A stretch of DNA of 24,293 nucleotides, taken from the NCBI GenBank assembly GCA_049794535.1, contig JBARCX010000301.1, positions 1 through 24,293 of the forward strand, in the 5' to 3' direction. This DNA comes from JBARCX01 sp049794535. Lineage in GTDB: Bacteria > Pseudomonadota > Gammaproteobacteria > Xanthomonadales > Rhodanobacteraceae. This document shows, in pieces, positions 1 to 7,780 of the stretch; position 1 is the stretch's first letter, and each line of letters opens with the position of its first letter. The notes beneath the pieces were generated by a model. It was given only the letters and a program-made list of their open reading frames with translations. It made no database searches and had not been told where the DNA came from. The position numbers were made by a program, and so were the translations under genes.

Positions 1-32
1 GAGCCAGCCTTTCACTCGATCGGAATGCATCG

Positions 33-377
33 ATGATTCGCATCTATCACAACAACCGCTGCTCCAAGTCGCGCGCCACGCTCGCGCTACTTGAGCAGCG
101 TGGCGCACTGTTCGAGGTTGTCAATTATCTCGACCTCCCACCTAGCACCACAGAGTTGACGATCTTACTCAAGCAGCTAGGCATGACGGCCCGTCAGCTA
201 CTGCGTACCGGCGAAGACGATTACAAGACACTGAAGTTGGATGACACCACGCTCACCGACGAGGCACTTATCTCGGCAATGGTGACTCATCCGAAACTGA
301 TCGAGCGGCCGATTGTGGTCGTCGACGGCAAGGCAGCACTTGGCCGCCCACCCGAAGCGATCCTGGCCATCCTCTAG
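33..377 (+). CDS. arsC: ArsC-family (glutaredoxin-type) arsenate reductase
   Basis: Small cytosolic thioredoxin-fold reductase of the ArsC/Spx superfamily; characterised members reduce arsenate to arsenite with glutathione and glutaredoxin. The 114-residue protein has the N-terminal motif NNRCSKSR with the nucleophilic cysteine at residue 10. The three arginines that bind the oxyanion in E. coli ArsC (R60, R94, R107, with C12) fall at R58, R92 (in ERPIVV) and R105 (in LGRPPE), a constant offset of two, so the catalytic set looks intact. Length matches the short YfgD-like branch. Only 32 bases of upstream sequence are visible; GGA lies about nine bases before the ATG, and no arsR or ars transporter is seen. 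It ends in a terminator shared with convergent ftsH. Arsenate as the true substrate is family inference; without an ars operon it may have another role. Confidence 0.88.
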   Translation: MIRIYHNNRCSKSRATLALLEQRGALFEVVNYLDLPPSTTELTILLKQLGMTARQLLRTGEDDYKTLKLDDTTLTDEALISAMVTHPKLIERPIVVVDGKAALGRPPEAILAIL

Positions 378-420
378 ATTCTGATCTTCAGATACTGATT
401 GCACAGCCGTGATCGTGCAT

Positions 421-453
421 AAACAAAAGCCGCCCTTAGGGCGGCTTTTGTTT
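421..453. terminator. Bidirectional Rho-independent terminator between arsC and ftsH
   Basis: A perfect inverted repeat with 15-bp arms (421-435 and 439-453) and a 3-base TTA loop. The core is GCCGCCC/GGGCGGC, flanked by A-rich sequence on the left and T-rich sequence on the right, so either strand gives a GC hairpin followed by a U tract. It lies between the convergent stop codons of arsC (377) and ftsH (475), where a shared terminator is expected. Confidence 0.93.
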
Positions 454-474
454 TTAGTACGCTTTAAGACTGGA

Positions 475-2415
475 TCAAACGCGGCTTTGTGTTGCCGGGT
501 CGCCAACCTTTGCACTGGCGTCTCCACGCGGTGGTGGCGGCGGTGGTGTGGAACCAGAGGATTGGCTGGTCTTGGACCAGTCGGCCGGCGGGCCCGGCTC
601 GCGGCCGGCCATGATGTCGTCAATCATGTGCGCGTCGATGGTCTCGTACTGCAACAAGGCCTCGGCCATCACATGTAATTTATCGATGTTGTCGGTAAGC
701 AGTTGCTTGCTGCGTGCATAGGCACGATCAAGGATGCCGCGCACCACCTCGTCAATCTTACGCGCCGTTTCGTTGGAAACGTTCTTGTGCTGAGTGACCG
801 AACGACCGAGGAACACCTCATCCTCGTCCTCACCGTAAGTGACCGGACCCAGCTCATCTGACAGGCCCCACTTGGTCGCCATATTGCGAGCCATCTTGGT
901 AGCCCGCTCGATGTCATTCGAGGCACCGGTGGTGACCTTGTCTTCGCCGAAAATCAGTTCTTCGGCAACACGGCCGCCATACAACGAGCACAGCTGAGAC
1001 TGGATCGCCACTCGGTTGATGCTGTACTTGTCGCCTTCCGGCAAGTACATGGTCACACCAAGCGCGCGACCACGCGGAATGATCGTCACCTTGTAGACCG
1101 GGTCATGCTCCGGTACGAGGCGACCGACGATGGCATGACCGGCCTCGTGATAAGCGGTCAGCTTTTTCTCATCCTCGCTCATTGCCATCGAGCGACGCTC
1201 GGTGCCCATCAGGATTTTGTCGCGCGCCTTGTCCAAGTGGATCATGCGCACTTCTCGGGCGTTCTCACGTGCGGCGAACAACGCAGCCTCGTTGACCAGA
1301 TTGGCCAGGTCAGCGCCGGAGAAACCCGGAGTGCCACGCGCAATCGTCATCGCATTGACGTCGCTGGCGACCGGCACCTTGCGCATGTGCACCTTGAGGA
1401 TCTGTTCGCGGCCCTTCACGTCAGGCAGACCCACCACCACCTGACGATCGAAACGACCTGGCCGCAGTAGCGCTGGATCCAGTACGTCGGGACGGTTGGT
1501 AGCAGCAATGACGATCACGCCTTCCGTGCCTTCAAAGCCATCCATTTCAACCAGCAACTGGTTCAACGTCTGCTCGCGCTCGTCATGACCACCACCGAGA
1601 CCGGCGCCACGATGACGGCCGACAGCGTCAATTTCGTCGATGAAGATAATGCACGGCGCGTGCTTCTTGGCCTGCTCGAACATGTCACGGACGCGGCTCG
1701 CACCCACGCCCACGAACATCTCGACGAAGTCCGAACCGGAAATCGCGAAGAACGGCACCTTGGCTTCGCCGGCAATCGCCTTGGCCAGCAGTGTCTTACC
1801 AGTGCCAGGCGGGCCAACCATCAGCACGCCACGCGGAATTTTGCCACCCAGCTTTTGGAACTTGCCTGGATCACGCAAGAACTCGACTAGCTCGCCAACC
1901 TCTTCCTTCGCCTCATCACAGCCGGCGACATCGCTGAAGTTGACCTTGATCTGATCCTCGCCCTGCAGCTTTGCTCGCGAACGGCCGAAGCTCATCGCGC
2001 CGCGTCCACCGCCACCCTGCTGCATCTGGCGCATAAACCAGATGAATACACCGACGATCAGGATGACCGGCAGCCAGTTCACCAGCAGGGACAGCAGCGA
2101 GAAGCCGTTGCCCGAATCCTGGCTCACGGTGACGCCCTTGTCCTGCATCTGCTTGACCACGCCGTTGGTGGAGAAACCCAACACCGGGGCGATCGTGCGA
2201 TAGGCGCTACCATCCTTCAGCTTGCCGCTGATGGTGGCAGGGTTCTCCGCGCTGATCGTGGCAGTGGCGACATTACCGTTGTCGACACTCTGCACAAAGC
2301 TGCTGTACGGCAGGTCCGAGGAGGAGCCACCGTGCGGATTGAAGCTCTGGAACACCGTGATCAATACGATCGCGATGACCAACCAGAGCAACAGAGTTTT
2401 TACCGTTTCGTTCAT
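475..2415 (-). CDS. ftsH: ATP-dependent zinc metalloprotease FtsH
   Basis: Membrane-anchored AAA+ protease that degrades damaged membrane proteins and regulatory proteins; in E. coli it also controls LpxC and sigma-32. The 646-residue protein has TM1 (about 7-24), a periplasmic segment, TM2 (about 107-128), Walker A GPPGTGKT (201-208), the pore motif at F234-V235-G236, Walker B IIFIDEID (256-263) and the second region of homology TNRPDVLDPALLRPGRFDR (about 307-325). The zinc site is HEAGH (423-427), with a likely third ligand D501 in the segment TTGASND. The tail is low complexity with a run of six prolines (about 624-629). Length is normal for the family. The start codon overlaps the rlmE stop as ATGA, the usual rlmE-ftsH arrangement, so translation is probably coupled. 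All catalytic residues are present. Confidence 0.98.
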   Translation of the reverse strand: MNETVKTLLLWLVIAIVLITVFQSFNPHGGSSSDLPYSSFVQSVDNGNVATATISAENPATISGKLKDGSAYRTIAPVLGFSTNGVVKQMQDKGVTVSQDSGNGFSLLSLLVNWLPVILIVGVFIWFMRQMQQGGGGRGAMSFGRSRAKLQGEDQIKVNFSDVAGCDEAKEEVGELVEFLRDPGKFQKLGGKIPRGVLMVGPPGTGKTLLAKAIAGEAKVPFFAISGSDFVEMFVGVGASRVRDMFEQAKKHAPCIIFIDEIDAVGRHRGAGLGGGHDEREQTLNQLLVEMDGFEGTEGVIVIAATNRPDVLDPALLRPGRFDRQVVVGLPDVKGREQILKVHMRKVPVASDVNAMTIARGTPGFSGADLANLVNEAALFAARENAREVRMIHLDKARDKILMGTERRSMAMSEDEKKLTAYHEAGHAIVGRLVPEHDPVYKVTIIPRGRALGVTMYLPEGDKYSINRVAIQSQLCSLYGGRVAEELIFGEDKVTTGASNDIERATKMARNMATKWGLSDELGPVTYGEDEDEVFLGRSVTQHKNVSNETARKIDEVVRGILDRAYARSKQLLTDNIDKLHVMAEALLQYETIDAHMIDDIMAGREPGPPADWSKTSQSSGSTPPPPPPRGDASAKVGDPATQSRV

Positions 2416-3065
2416 GCGCGGTTCTCGCCGGTTTGCGCGCCCGAAGCCTTTCGCCCCGTAGCCAGCGCATATACCTCACGCGAACGTGCGCGGGAGGCTT
2501 TGGGTTTACGCATAGTTACGCGCGTGAACTCCACGCGCAAGCTACGCAAGTAGTCATCGAAGCCAGCACCCTGAAACAGCTTGATCAGGAACGCGCCGCC
2601 CGGCTTGAGCCAGTGCCGGGAAAAATCCAGCGCCAACTCGGCTAAATCCATTGCCCGGATCTGGTCGGCCAGCGCCACACCACTCATATTGGGGGCCATG
2701 TCGGAGAGCACAAGATCGACCTTGTTACCTTCAAGCCGACTTTCAAGCTCACGCAACACGGATTCTTCACGGAAATCGCCCTGCAGGAAATCCACCCCGC
2801 CAATACCCTGCATCGGCAGAATGTCCAGTGCTATGACAGTGCCGGTGTCGCCTAGCCGCTGGCGCGCCAGCTGTGACCAACTGCCGGGAGCCGCGCCAAG
2901 ATCCACCACGCGCATCCCTGGCTTCAGCAGACGATCACGGTCGACCAGCTCTTCGAGCTTATATACGGCACGCGAACGCTGCCCTTCGGCCTGCGCCTTT
3001 TTAACGTAGACATCGTCGAAGTGCTCTCGCAGCCAACGTGAACTACTTTTGCTGCGGGACGGCAT
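2412..3065 (-). CDS. rlmE: 23S rRNA (uridine-2'-O)-methyltransferase RlmE (FtsJ/RrmJ)
   Basis: Methylates the 2'-O of U2552 in the A-loop of 23S rRNA, a late, heat-shock-linked step of 50S maturation. The 217-residue protein has the SAM motif VVDLGAAPGSW (about 53-63) and the RrmJ tetrad at K36, D122, K162 and E197, each two below the E. coli positions K38, D124, K164 and E199. I place the start at the ATG at 3065 because MPSRSKSSSRWLREHF aligns with the E. coli N-terminus. An in-frame ATG at 3155 would add 30 residues with no family match and would overlap the start of divergent yhbY. No strong ribosome-binding site is visible. The stop overlaps the ftsH start by 4 bases. The 83 bases between rlmE and yhbY must hold both promoters, but I could not assign them. 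Confidence 0.95.
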   Translation of the reverse strand: MPSRSKSSSRWLREHFDDVYVKKAQAEGQRSRAVYKLEELVDRDRLLKPGMRVVDLGAAPGSWSQLARQRLGDTGTVIALDILPMQGIGGVDFLQGDFREESVLRELESRLEGNKVDLVLSDMAPNMSGVALADQIRAMDLAELALDFSRHWLKPGGAFLIKLFQGAGFDDYLRSLRVEFTRVTMRKPKASRARSREVYALATGRKASGAQTGENRA

Positions 3066-3148
3066 GGTCGGCAATGGCCTGGATACGGGGAATACGGCCT
3101 GCATGATACCCTTAGCAGTCCCCTGTCCGCGAATCCGAGACTGAACGT

Positions 3149-3445
3149 ATGGCACTTTCCCCTTCGCAGCGCCGTTACTTGCGCAGCCTCGCCCACGATC
3201 TTAGCCCGGTAATCCTGCTTGGAAACAAAGGGGCTACCGATGCCGTGCTGAAGGAACTGGATGGCGCGCTCTCCCATCACGAGCTGGTGAAGGTCAAGCT
3301 GTCTGGTGGTGACAAGGAAGAGCGCGATGCGCAGATCGCCTTCCTGGCAGGCGGCACCAGCGCCGAAAACGTGCAGCAAATAGGCCACGTTGTGGTGCTG
3401 TTCCGCCGTAACGAAGACGAGCCGAAGCTCGCCCTGCCGCGTTAA
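3149..3445 (+). CDS. yhbY: YhbY-family CRM-domain RNA-binding protein
   Basis: A 98-residue protein consisting almost entirely of one CRM (YhbY) domain. In E. coli the homologue associates with pre-50S particles and is taken to help ribosome assembly. The N-terminal segment LSPSQRRYLRSLAHDLSPVILLGNKG carries the conserved GNKG loop (about residues 25-28), followed by the HHELVKVKL strand and the C-terminal VVLFRR strand typical of the fold. Length is close to E. coli YhbY (about 97). It is divergent from rlmE, as in other gammaproteobacteria, grouping two 50S maturation factors. The next gene starts 13 bases after its stop, so they are likely co-transcribed. Confidence 0.95.
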   Translation: MALSPSQRRYLRSLAHDLSPVILLGNKGATDAVLKELDGALSHHELVKVKLSGGDKEERDAQIAFLAGGTSAENVQQIGHVVVLFRRNEDEPKLALPR

Positions 3446-3458
3446 GGGATCGGCCCCG

Positions 3459-3836
3459 ATGGACCTCTCGCTCGACCGCCCTGGCGATTTTCTGTTTGTC
3501 CGCCGTGTAGGCCCTCGCAGCATCACCGTGGTCGATCGTGAGATCACGGCCAGCCTTCTCCTGGCCCCCGACCGCGCCATTGAACAGTGGCCGGTGAACG
3601 ACGTACAAATCTTGGACGCGGACCACGTCGAGGCCATTCTTGCCCTACAGCCGGAACTGGTATTACTCGGTACCGGCGAGCGCCAGCGTTTTCCCGCAGC
3701 CGCCTTCATAGCGGGCTTCCTGCGTCGCGGCATCGGCATCGAGGTCATGGACAACGCCGCAGCGGCACGCACCTATGACCTACTCGCCAGTGAAGGCCGA
3801 CGTGTGGTGGCAGCGTTTATCCTGCCTGCTGAGTAG
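3459..3836 (+). CDS. Mth938-like (DUF498/AAMDC-type) domain protein
   Basis: A 125-residue protein of the Mth938-like family (COG3737, related to mitochondrial NDUFAF3 and human AAMDC); biochemical function in bacteria is unsettled. Recognisable features are the N-terminal strand pattern SITVVDREITASLLL, the segment QPELVLLGTGERQRFP typical of the family, and the helix GIGIEVMDNAAAARTYDLLASEGRRVVAAFIL near the end. I chose the ATG at 3459 because an AAGGGA sequence ends about nine bases before it; the longer in-frame start at 3390 would lie inside yhbY. It follows yhbY by 13 bases and ends 23 bases from the convergent nlpD stop. There is no signal peptide, so it is probably cytosolic. Confidence 0.87.
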   Translation: MDLSLDRPGDFLFVRRVGPRSITVVDREITASLLLAPDRAIEQWPVNDVQILDADHVEAILALQPELVLLGTGERQRFPAAAFIAGFLRRGIGIEVMDNAAAARTYDLLASEGRRVVAAFILPAE

Positions 3837-3859
3837 TAAGCAGCGGCCCGGTCAGGGCC

Positions 3860-4846
3860 TCAATGCGAAGGCGGTAAATAATCGAGCGGATCGACCGGGT
3901 TGCCATCCTTACGGATCTGGAACCCCAGCTCATTACGTGACGCGCCGGTGGAACCCATTTCCGCAATCTGTTGGCCCGCTTTTACGCGCTGCCCCTCGGT
4001 GACCATCCGCTTGCGATTATGGCCGTAGGCGGACAACAAGCTGTCGTTATGCTTGATGATAACCAGCTCGCCATAGCCAACCAGGCCATCGCCGCTATAC
4101 ACCACTACGCCGTCGGCTGCCGCACGTACCGGATCACCCGCATTACCGGCGATATCGATACCAGGAATGGCATCGCCACGCTGGAAACGCTTAAGCAACG
4201 CACCCGAAGCCGGCCATTGCCAGCTCACGCCTGCCATAGAGCGGCTACCACCTGCTGTAGCTATCGGCGCCGATGGCGGTGGTGGTAGCGCAGCTGACGC
4301 GGTCGGTGCAGCGGTGCTCGCACCAGCCACCGGAACAACGGTGGAGGCCGCATGCGCCGGTGCCGAAGCCACTGGGGTTGATGTCACTGCAGCGGTAGCC
4401 GTAGCGGCCGTCGCAGCTGCCGACGATGCTGCAGGCACCGTTTCGAATACTGGCGCAGCAGGCGCTGACGCCACCGGCTGCGCAGGCGCAGGATGCGTCG
4501 CGACTACAACCGGCGTAGCGCTTTGGCCGCCCGAATTCGCAGGCCCCGTAGACGTCGGCGATAGGCGCAACACCTGCCCCGGCCAAATCGTATAGGGTGC
4601 AGCTACGCCGTTCCAACCTGCTAAGTCGCGAAAATCCACACCATTACGGAATGCGATGGAATAGAGCGTGTCGCCTTTCACCACTTGATAACTACCACCA
4701 GGAACTCTGGTGTGCGGCGGCGGTGCGCCACCACCGGATGCCGGCTCAACCACTACCGTGCTGCGCATCGTGCCGCAGCCAGCCAGGAGAAGTGCGGTGC
4801 AAGCCACCGCTAGCAGTCGCGAAATTCCATTCATGCGCGCCAGCAT
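3860..4846 (-). CDS. nlpD: NlpD-like lipoprotein: LysM plus degenerate M23/LytM domain
   Basis: Envelope lipoprotein which in E. coli activates the amidase AmiC for septal peptidoglycan splitting. From the chosen ATG it has 328 residues: a lipoprotein signal ending LLLAGC (Cys24), a LysM domain (about 52-96, SYQVVKGDTLYSIAF), a linker of about 100 residues rich in Ala, Pro and Thr, and an M23 domain (about 206-325). The M23 zinc site is degenerate: the His of HxGxD is Ile227 (D231 kept) and the HxH pair is Glu306 and Gly308 in ELGFQIR. It is therefore predicted to be a non-catalytic activator, as in E. coli NlpD. The start at 4846 has AAGGA ten bases upstream; ATGs at 4870 and 4834 are alternatives. 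It follows yqaA closely in a surE-pcm-yqaA-nlpD cluster. Confidence 0.93.
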   Translation of the reverse strand: MLARMNGISRLLAVACTALLLAGCGTMRSTVVVEPASGGGAPPPHTRVPGGSYQVVKGDTLYSIAFRNGVDFRDLAGWNGVAAPYTIWPGQVLRLSPTSTGPANSGGQSATPVVVATHPAPAQPVASAPAAPVFETVPAASSAAATAATATAAVTSTPVASAPAHAASTVVPVAGASTAAPTASAALPPPPSAPIATAGGSRSMAGVSWQWPASGALLKRFQRGDAIPGIDIAGNAGDPVRAAADGVVVYSGDGLVGYGELVIIKHNDSLLSAYGHNRKRMVTEGQRVKAGQQIAEMGSTGASRNELGFQIRKDGNPVDPLDYLPPSH

Positions 4847-4877
4847 ACTGGGGTCATCCTTTGTTTTCATGCGGGCA

Positions 4878-5486
4878 TCAATGCCAGACCAGCCACCACA
4901 CCAGCAGCGCAGCTAACGCCACCAGCGCAGCCCAACCGATCCACTCAATGTGCTTGTGCAGGATGCGCTCCGCGCGCTCACCGAATAAACGGATTAACAG
5001 CGCCAACAGCCATACCCGCTTGCCGCGGCCCAGTGCAATGCACAGCATGAACGGTATGAGCGGCACACCGACAATGCCCGAAGCCCAAGTAACAAACTTC
5101 ATCGGCACGACGGGCTGTAATGCAGCCAGCATTAGCACCATCAGCATGCTCAGCCAATGCTCGTTCATCTGAGTGCGCAAGCTCTCCACACCATGCTCGA
5201 TCGGTGCCAGCAAATGCAGCGAGCCGAGCAAGGGACGCAGCAGGTCAAACGCCCAATGCCCCAGCGCATAGCCAACCAGCGAACCGAGTATGGAGAAAAG
5301 CAGACTGATGTTGGCGTAACGAAACGCCTTGTGCCGTTTGCCCAGCATCATCGGAGCCAGCATCACCTCCGGCATGACCGGAAAGATGAAGGCCTCCACG
5401 AAACTCAGGCCGCACAGGTAATAAACAGCGCGAGGATCGCGCGCCCAGGTCAATGCGCGGGCGTAGAGGCTACCGAAGAGACGCAT
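4878..5486 (-). CDS. yqaA: YqaA-type DedA/SNARE-associated family membrane protein
   Basis: Integral inner-membrane protein of 202 residues from the YqaA branch (COG1238) of the DedA/VTT superfamily; other members affect membrane homeostasis and lipid-carrier flipping, but this branch has no established substrate. Hydrophobic segments lie around residues 20-48 (with the FPVMPEV re-entrant-type motif), 58-84, 111-135, 137-165 and 183-201. The LQPVVPMKFVTWASGIVGVP stretch resembles the second conserved DedA half-motif. Its ATG shares one base with the pcm stop (TGATG), so translation is probably coupled to pcm. nlpD begins shortly downstream. The gene symbol is assigned by family resemblance and context. 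Confidence 0.87.
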   Translation of the reverse strand: MRLFGSLYARALTWARDPRAVYYLCGLSFVEAFIFPVMPEVMLAPMMLGKRHKAFRYANISLLFSILGSLVGYALGHWAFDLLRPLLGSLHLLAPIEHGVESLRTQMNEHWLSMLMVLMLAALQPVVPMKFVTWASGIVGVPLIPFMLCIALGRGKRVWLLALLIRLFGERAERILHKHIEWIGWAALVALAALLVWWLVWH

Positions 5487-6136
5487 CAGCCAATGCCACC
5501 AAGTAGGGGCACGAAGCTCACCGCGCCGAGTTCTTCCTGGATGAAATCGCCCTTCCCATCGCCACGCATGCGGATCAATGTCTGGCTACTGGGCGAGCCC
5601 ACCGGTGCTACGAGTACACCCGTAGGGCTCAATTGGCTAAGCACCTGATTCGGGATCGCATCACCCGCGGCGGTAAGGATGATGGCGTCAAACGGCGCCT
5701 CATCCGGCCAGCCAAGCTTGCCGTCGTCATGACGCGAACGCACGTTGGTCAGGCCAAGCTGACGGAAGCGCCGGCGTGCCTGCCGCAGTAACTCTTCGAT
5801 CCGCTCCACGGTGAAAACCTGCGGTACCAACGCGGCCAGCACCACCGCCTGGTACCCCGAGCCAGTACCGATCTCCAGCACCTTCTGTGGCATACCCTGC
5901 TTCGGATCGAAATATTCCAGCAGCGCCTCGGTCATGCGGGCAACTACCCACGGTTGCGAGATGGTCTGACCGTGACCAATCGGCAAGGCGGTATTTTCGT
6001 AAGCGCGTGAATGCAGCGCTTGGTCAATGAAGTGATGGCGCGGTATGTTGCGGAGCACATCGATCACTCGCCGATCACGGATTCCGTTCTCGGTGAGCTG
6101 TGCCGCGAGCCGGTCGCGTGCGCGCTGCGAGGTCAT
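5486..6136 (-). CDS. pcm: Protein-L-isoaspartate O-methyltransferase
   Basis: Cytosolic repair enzyme that methylates L-isoaspartyl residues in aged proteins with S-adenosylmethionine, starting their conversion back to aspartyl. It has the family signature ALPIGHGQTISQPWVVARMTE, SAM motif I VLEIGTGSGYQ, the motif FDAIILTAA and the C-terminal FVPLLGG block. I chose the ATG at 6136 (216 residues): AAAGG lies seven bases upstream and MTSQRARDRLAAQL aligns with the E. coli N-terminus. An in-frame ATG at 6181 would add 15 residues and lie three bases after the surE stop; related Xanthomonas proteins, as I recall them, carry such an extension, so that start is a real alternative. The surE-pcm pairing is conserved widely in gammaproteobacteria. 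Confidence 0.96.
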   Translation of the reverse strand: MTSQRARDRLAAQLTENGIRDRRVIDVLRNIPRHHFIDQALHSRAYENTALPIGHGQTISQPWVVARMTEALLEYFDPKQGMPQKVLEIGTGSGYQAVVLAALVPQVFTVERIEELLRQARRRFRQLGLTNVRSRHDDGKLGWPDEAPFDAIILTAAGDAIPNQVLSQLSPTGVLVAPVGSPSSQTLIRMRGDGKGDFIQEELGAVSFVPLLGGIG

Positions 6137-6184
6137 GCCCTCGCCTTTCAATGCCGATGGTGGCAGCGGGTGCACGTTCATCCC

Positions 6185-6973
6185 TCAAGCTGCCTTGTGG
6201 CCGTTGTCGGCCATGTGATCGGAAAGCGTCTGCATCCAGCTGCTGACCTTGTCCAACGCCTGAAAGCGGGTCAGGTCGACATGGATCGGCGTGACTGAGA
6301 TAAAGCCGCGCTGCACGGCGTTGAAATCGGTTCCAGGACCCGCGTCATCGACATCGCCTGCGGGGCCGATCCACCAGATCGGTCGGCCGCGCGGATCCGT
6401 CTGTGCAATGCACGGTGCCGAGCGATGCCGCCGGCCAAGCCGGGTCACTTCGAAACCCTGGATATCGCCCCAGGCCAGGTCCGGCACATTCACATTGAGA
6501 ATGGTGTCGGCTGGAAGCGGATCGACCAACAGGCGCTGCATCAGCAGTAAAACCGCTTGCGCCGCCGAATCGTAATGCTCGCCTTTGTGATCGCGCGTCA
6601 CCAGAGATACGGCAATCGCTGGCAGGCCGAGGAAACGCCCTTCCATAGCCGCCGACACGGTACCGGAATAGATAACGTCGTCACCCAGGTTCGCCGAGTT
6701 GTTGATACCGGAAACAACGATTTCCGGCTCCTCGTCGAGTAACCCAGACAACGCCAGATGCACACAATCAGTGGGTGTACCAGCAACGCGATAGCGACCA
6801 TCGTCCATGCGCAGCGCGCGGATGGGTGCATCGAGGGTGAGAGAATTACTGGCGCCAGAACGGTCACGATCGGGAGCTACCACTGTTACCTGTCCGACCG
6901 CACCAAGGCGCTCGGCGAGCACGCGAATGCCCATTGCATCCACACCGTCGTCGTTGCTTACAAGTACTCGCAT
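6185..6973 (-). CDS. surE: 5'/3'-nucleotidase SurE
   Basis: Metal-dependent phosphatase of 262 residues acting on nucleoside 5'- and 3'-monophosphates and short polyphosphate, linked to stationary-phase survival. The metal site is visible: D8-D9 in SNDDG, S39 in DRSGASNS and N91 in SGINNSANLGDD, matching D8, D9, S40 and N92 of E. coli SurE. The signature VIYSGTVSAAMEGR follows. The start is fixed by MRVLVSNDDG; a GGA lies a few bases upstream. It is the first gene of surE-pcm-yqaA-nlpD, an order reminiscent of the E. coli surE-pcm-nlpD-rpoS locus, but here yqaA is inserted and no rpoS follows. It is divergent from the Smr gene across 161 bases in which I could not assign promoters. Confidence 0.97.
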   Translation of the reverse strand: MRVLVSNDDGVDAMGIRVLAERLGAVGQVTVVAPDRDRSGASNSLTLDAPIRALRMDDGRYRVAGTPTDCVHLALSGLLDEEPEIVVSGINNSANLGDDVIYSGTVSAAMEGRFLGLPAIAVSLVTRDHKGEHYDSAAQAVLLLMQRLLVDPLPADTILNVNVPDLAWGDIQGFEVTRLGRRHRSAPCIAQTDPRGRPIWWIGPAGDVDDAGPGTDFNAVQRGFISVTPIHVDLTRFQALDKVSSWMQTLSDHMADNGHKAA

Positions 6974-7134
6974 GTTGATCCGTAGAAGGCTGTCTGCAGC
7001 GCACCGCCGTCATCCTTGGCAGGCGCCCCCTTGAAGCTCCGAGTCTACCGGAGCGGGCCACTGGTTTCACGAACCTGCGCACAACATGCCCGGACATGCG
7101 GCGCATTGCCGTGCAGTTTGGTTAGCATGTCCCT

Positions 7135-7680
7135 ATGAAGCGCAAAGCGCCTAACCCGATTAGTGAGGACGACACCCGCCTGTTCCTTGAGGCGATTGGT
7201 GAAGTGCGCCGAATCGATGCTGTCGCACCACCGCCAGCCATGCCAAAACCCGAGCCACTCCCGCGCATGTTCGAAGCCGATGAGGCAGCGGTACCCGGTG
7301 AACTTCTGGATATGGCATTCGATCCAGGTCTGATGGAAGTCGGTGAGGAGCTGAGCTATCTACGTGATGGCTATCCGCCCAAGCTGCTACGGCAACTCAA
7401 GCGCGGTCAGTTCAGCGTGCAGGACGAGATTGACCTGCATCAGATGAACGCCGCCGCGGCACAGGCCACCATCGCCGATTTTCTCGCTGAAGCACGACAT
7501 CATGGTTTTCGCTGCGTGCGCATCGTGCACGGTAAGGGCCTGCGCTCCAAAGCTGCCGGACCGGTATTAAAGGTGCTCACTGATCGTCTACTACGCCGGC
7601 GCGACGATGTGATCGCATTTGCCTCGGCAAGGCCGATGCAAGGCGGCACCGGCGCAGTCGTGGTGTTGCTGAAAGGCTAA
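7135..7680 (+). CDS. Smr-domain protein (SmrA-like putative nuclease)
   Basis: A 181-residue protein with an N-terminal variable region and a C-terminal Smr domain (about 98-181). The Smr motifs are DLHQM (100-104), the IVHGKG block (130-135) and GGTGAVVVLL (170-179). Stand-alone Smr proteins such as E. coli SmrA and SmrB are nucleases; SmrB cuts mRNA at collided ribosomes. The motif pattern HGKG...DDV...AF...GGTGA resembles SmrA more than SmrB, but function here is family inference. The gene lies on the plus strand between surE and truD, both on the minus strand. It is convergent with truD, and the gap between them holds a repeat. Confidence 0.88.
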   Translation: MKRKAPNPISEDDTRLFLEAIGEVRRIDAVAPPPAMPKPEPLPRMFEADEAAVPGELLDMAFDPGLMEVGEELSYLRDGYPPKLLRQLKRGQFSVQDEIDLHQMNAAAAQATIADFLAEARHHGFRCVRIVHGKGLRSKAAGPVLKVLTDRLLRRRDDVIAFASARPMQGGTGAVVVLLKG

Positions 7681-7685
7681 TGGGT

Positions 7686-7780
7686 AGAAACGAGTGTGTA
7701 GAAGTGAGAAACGAGTGAAGCACAGAGCTATACCCGCTCTTCGGCGATTACTTGCTTCTCACTGCTCAACACTCACTTCT
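7686..7780. repeat. Purine-rich imperfect inverted repeat overlapping the truD 3' end
   Basis: The left half contains two copies of AGAAACGAGTG (7686-7696 and 7707-7717) around an AGAAGTGAG (7700-7708). The right half carries the complementary CTCACTTCT (7772-7780), and GAAGC (7717-7721) pairs with GCTTC (7754-7758). The arms are imperfect, strongly purine-rich on one side and pyrimidine-rich on the other, and flank a centre at about 7722-7753. It sits in the convergent gap between the Smr gene and truD and runs into the truD coding end. It may act as a transcription end for both genes, but there is no clear U tract. Confidence 0.6.

Noticed and set aside
2924..3772. Open frame of 282 codons on the minus strand opposite yhbY and the Mth938-like gene
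   Set aside because: Overlaps three supported genes, Arg/Ser-rich without domain matches.
3845..3859. Possible hairpin GGCCC/GGGCC between the Mth938-like gene and nlpD
   Set aside because: Only 5-bp arms and no T tract on either strand; too weak to call a terminator.
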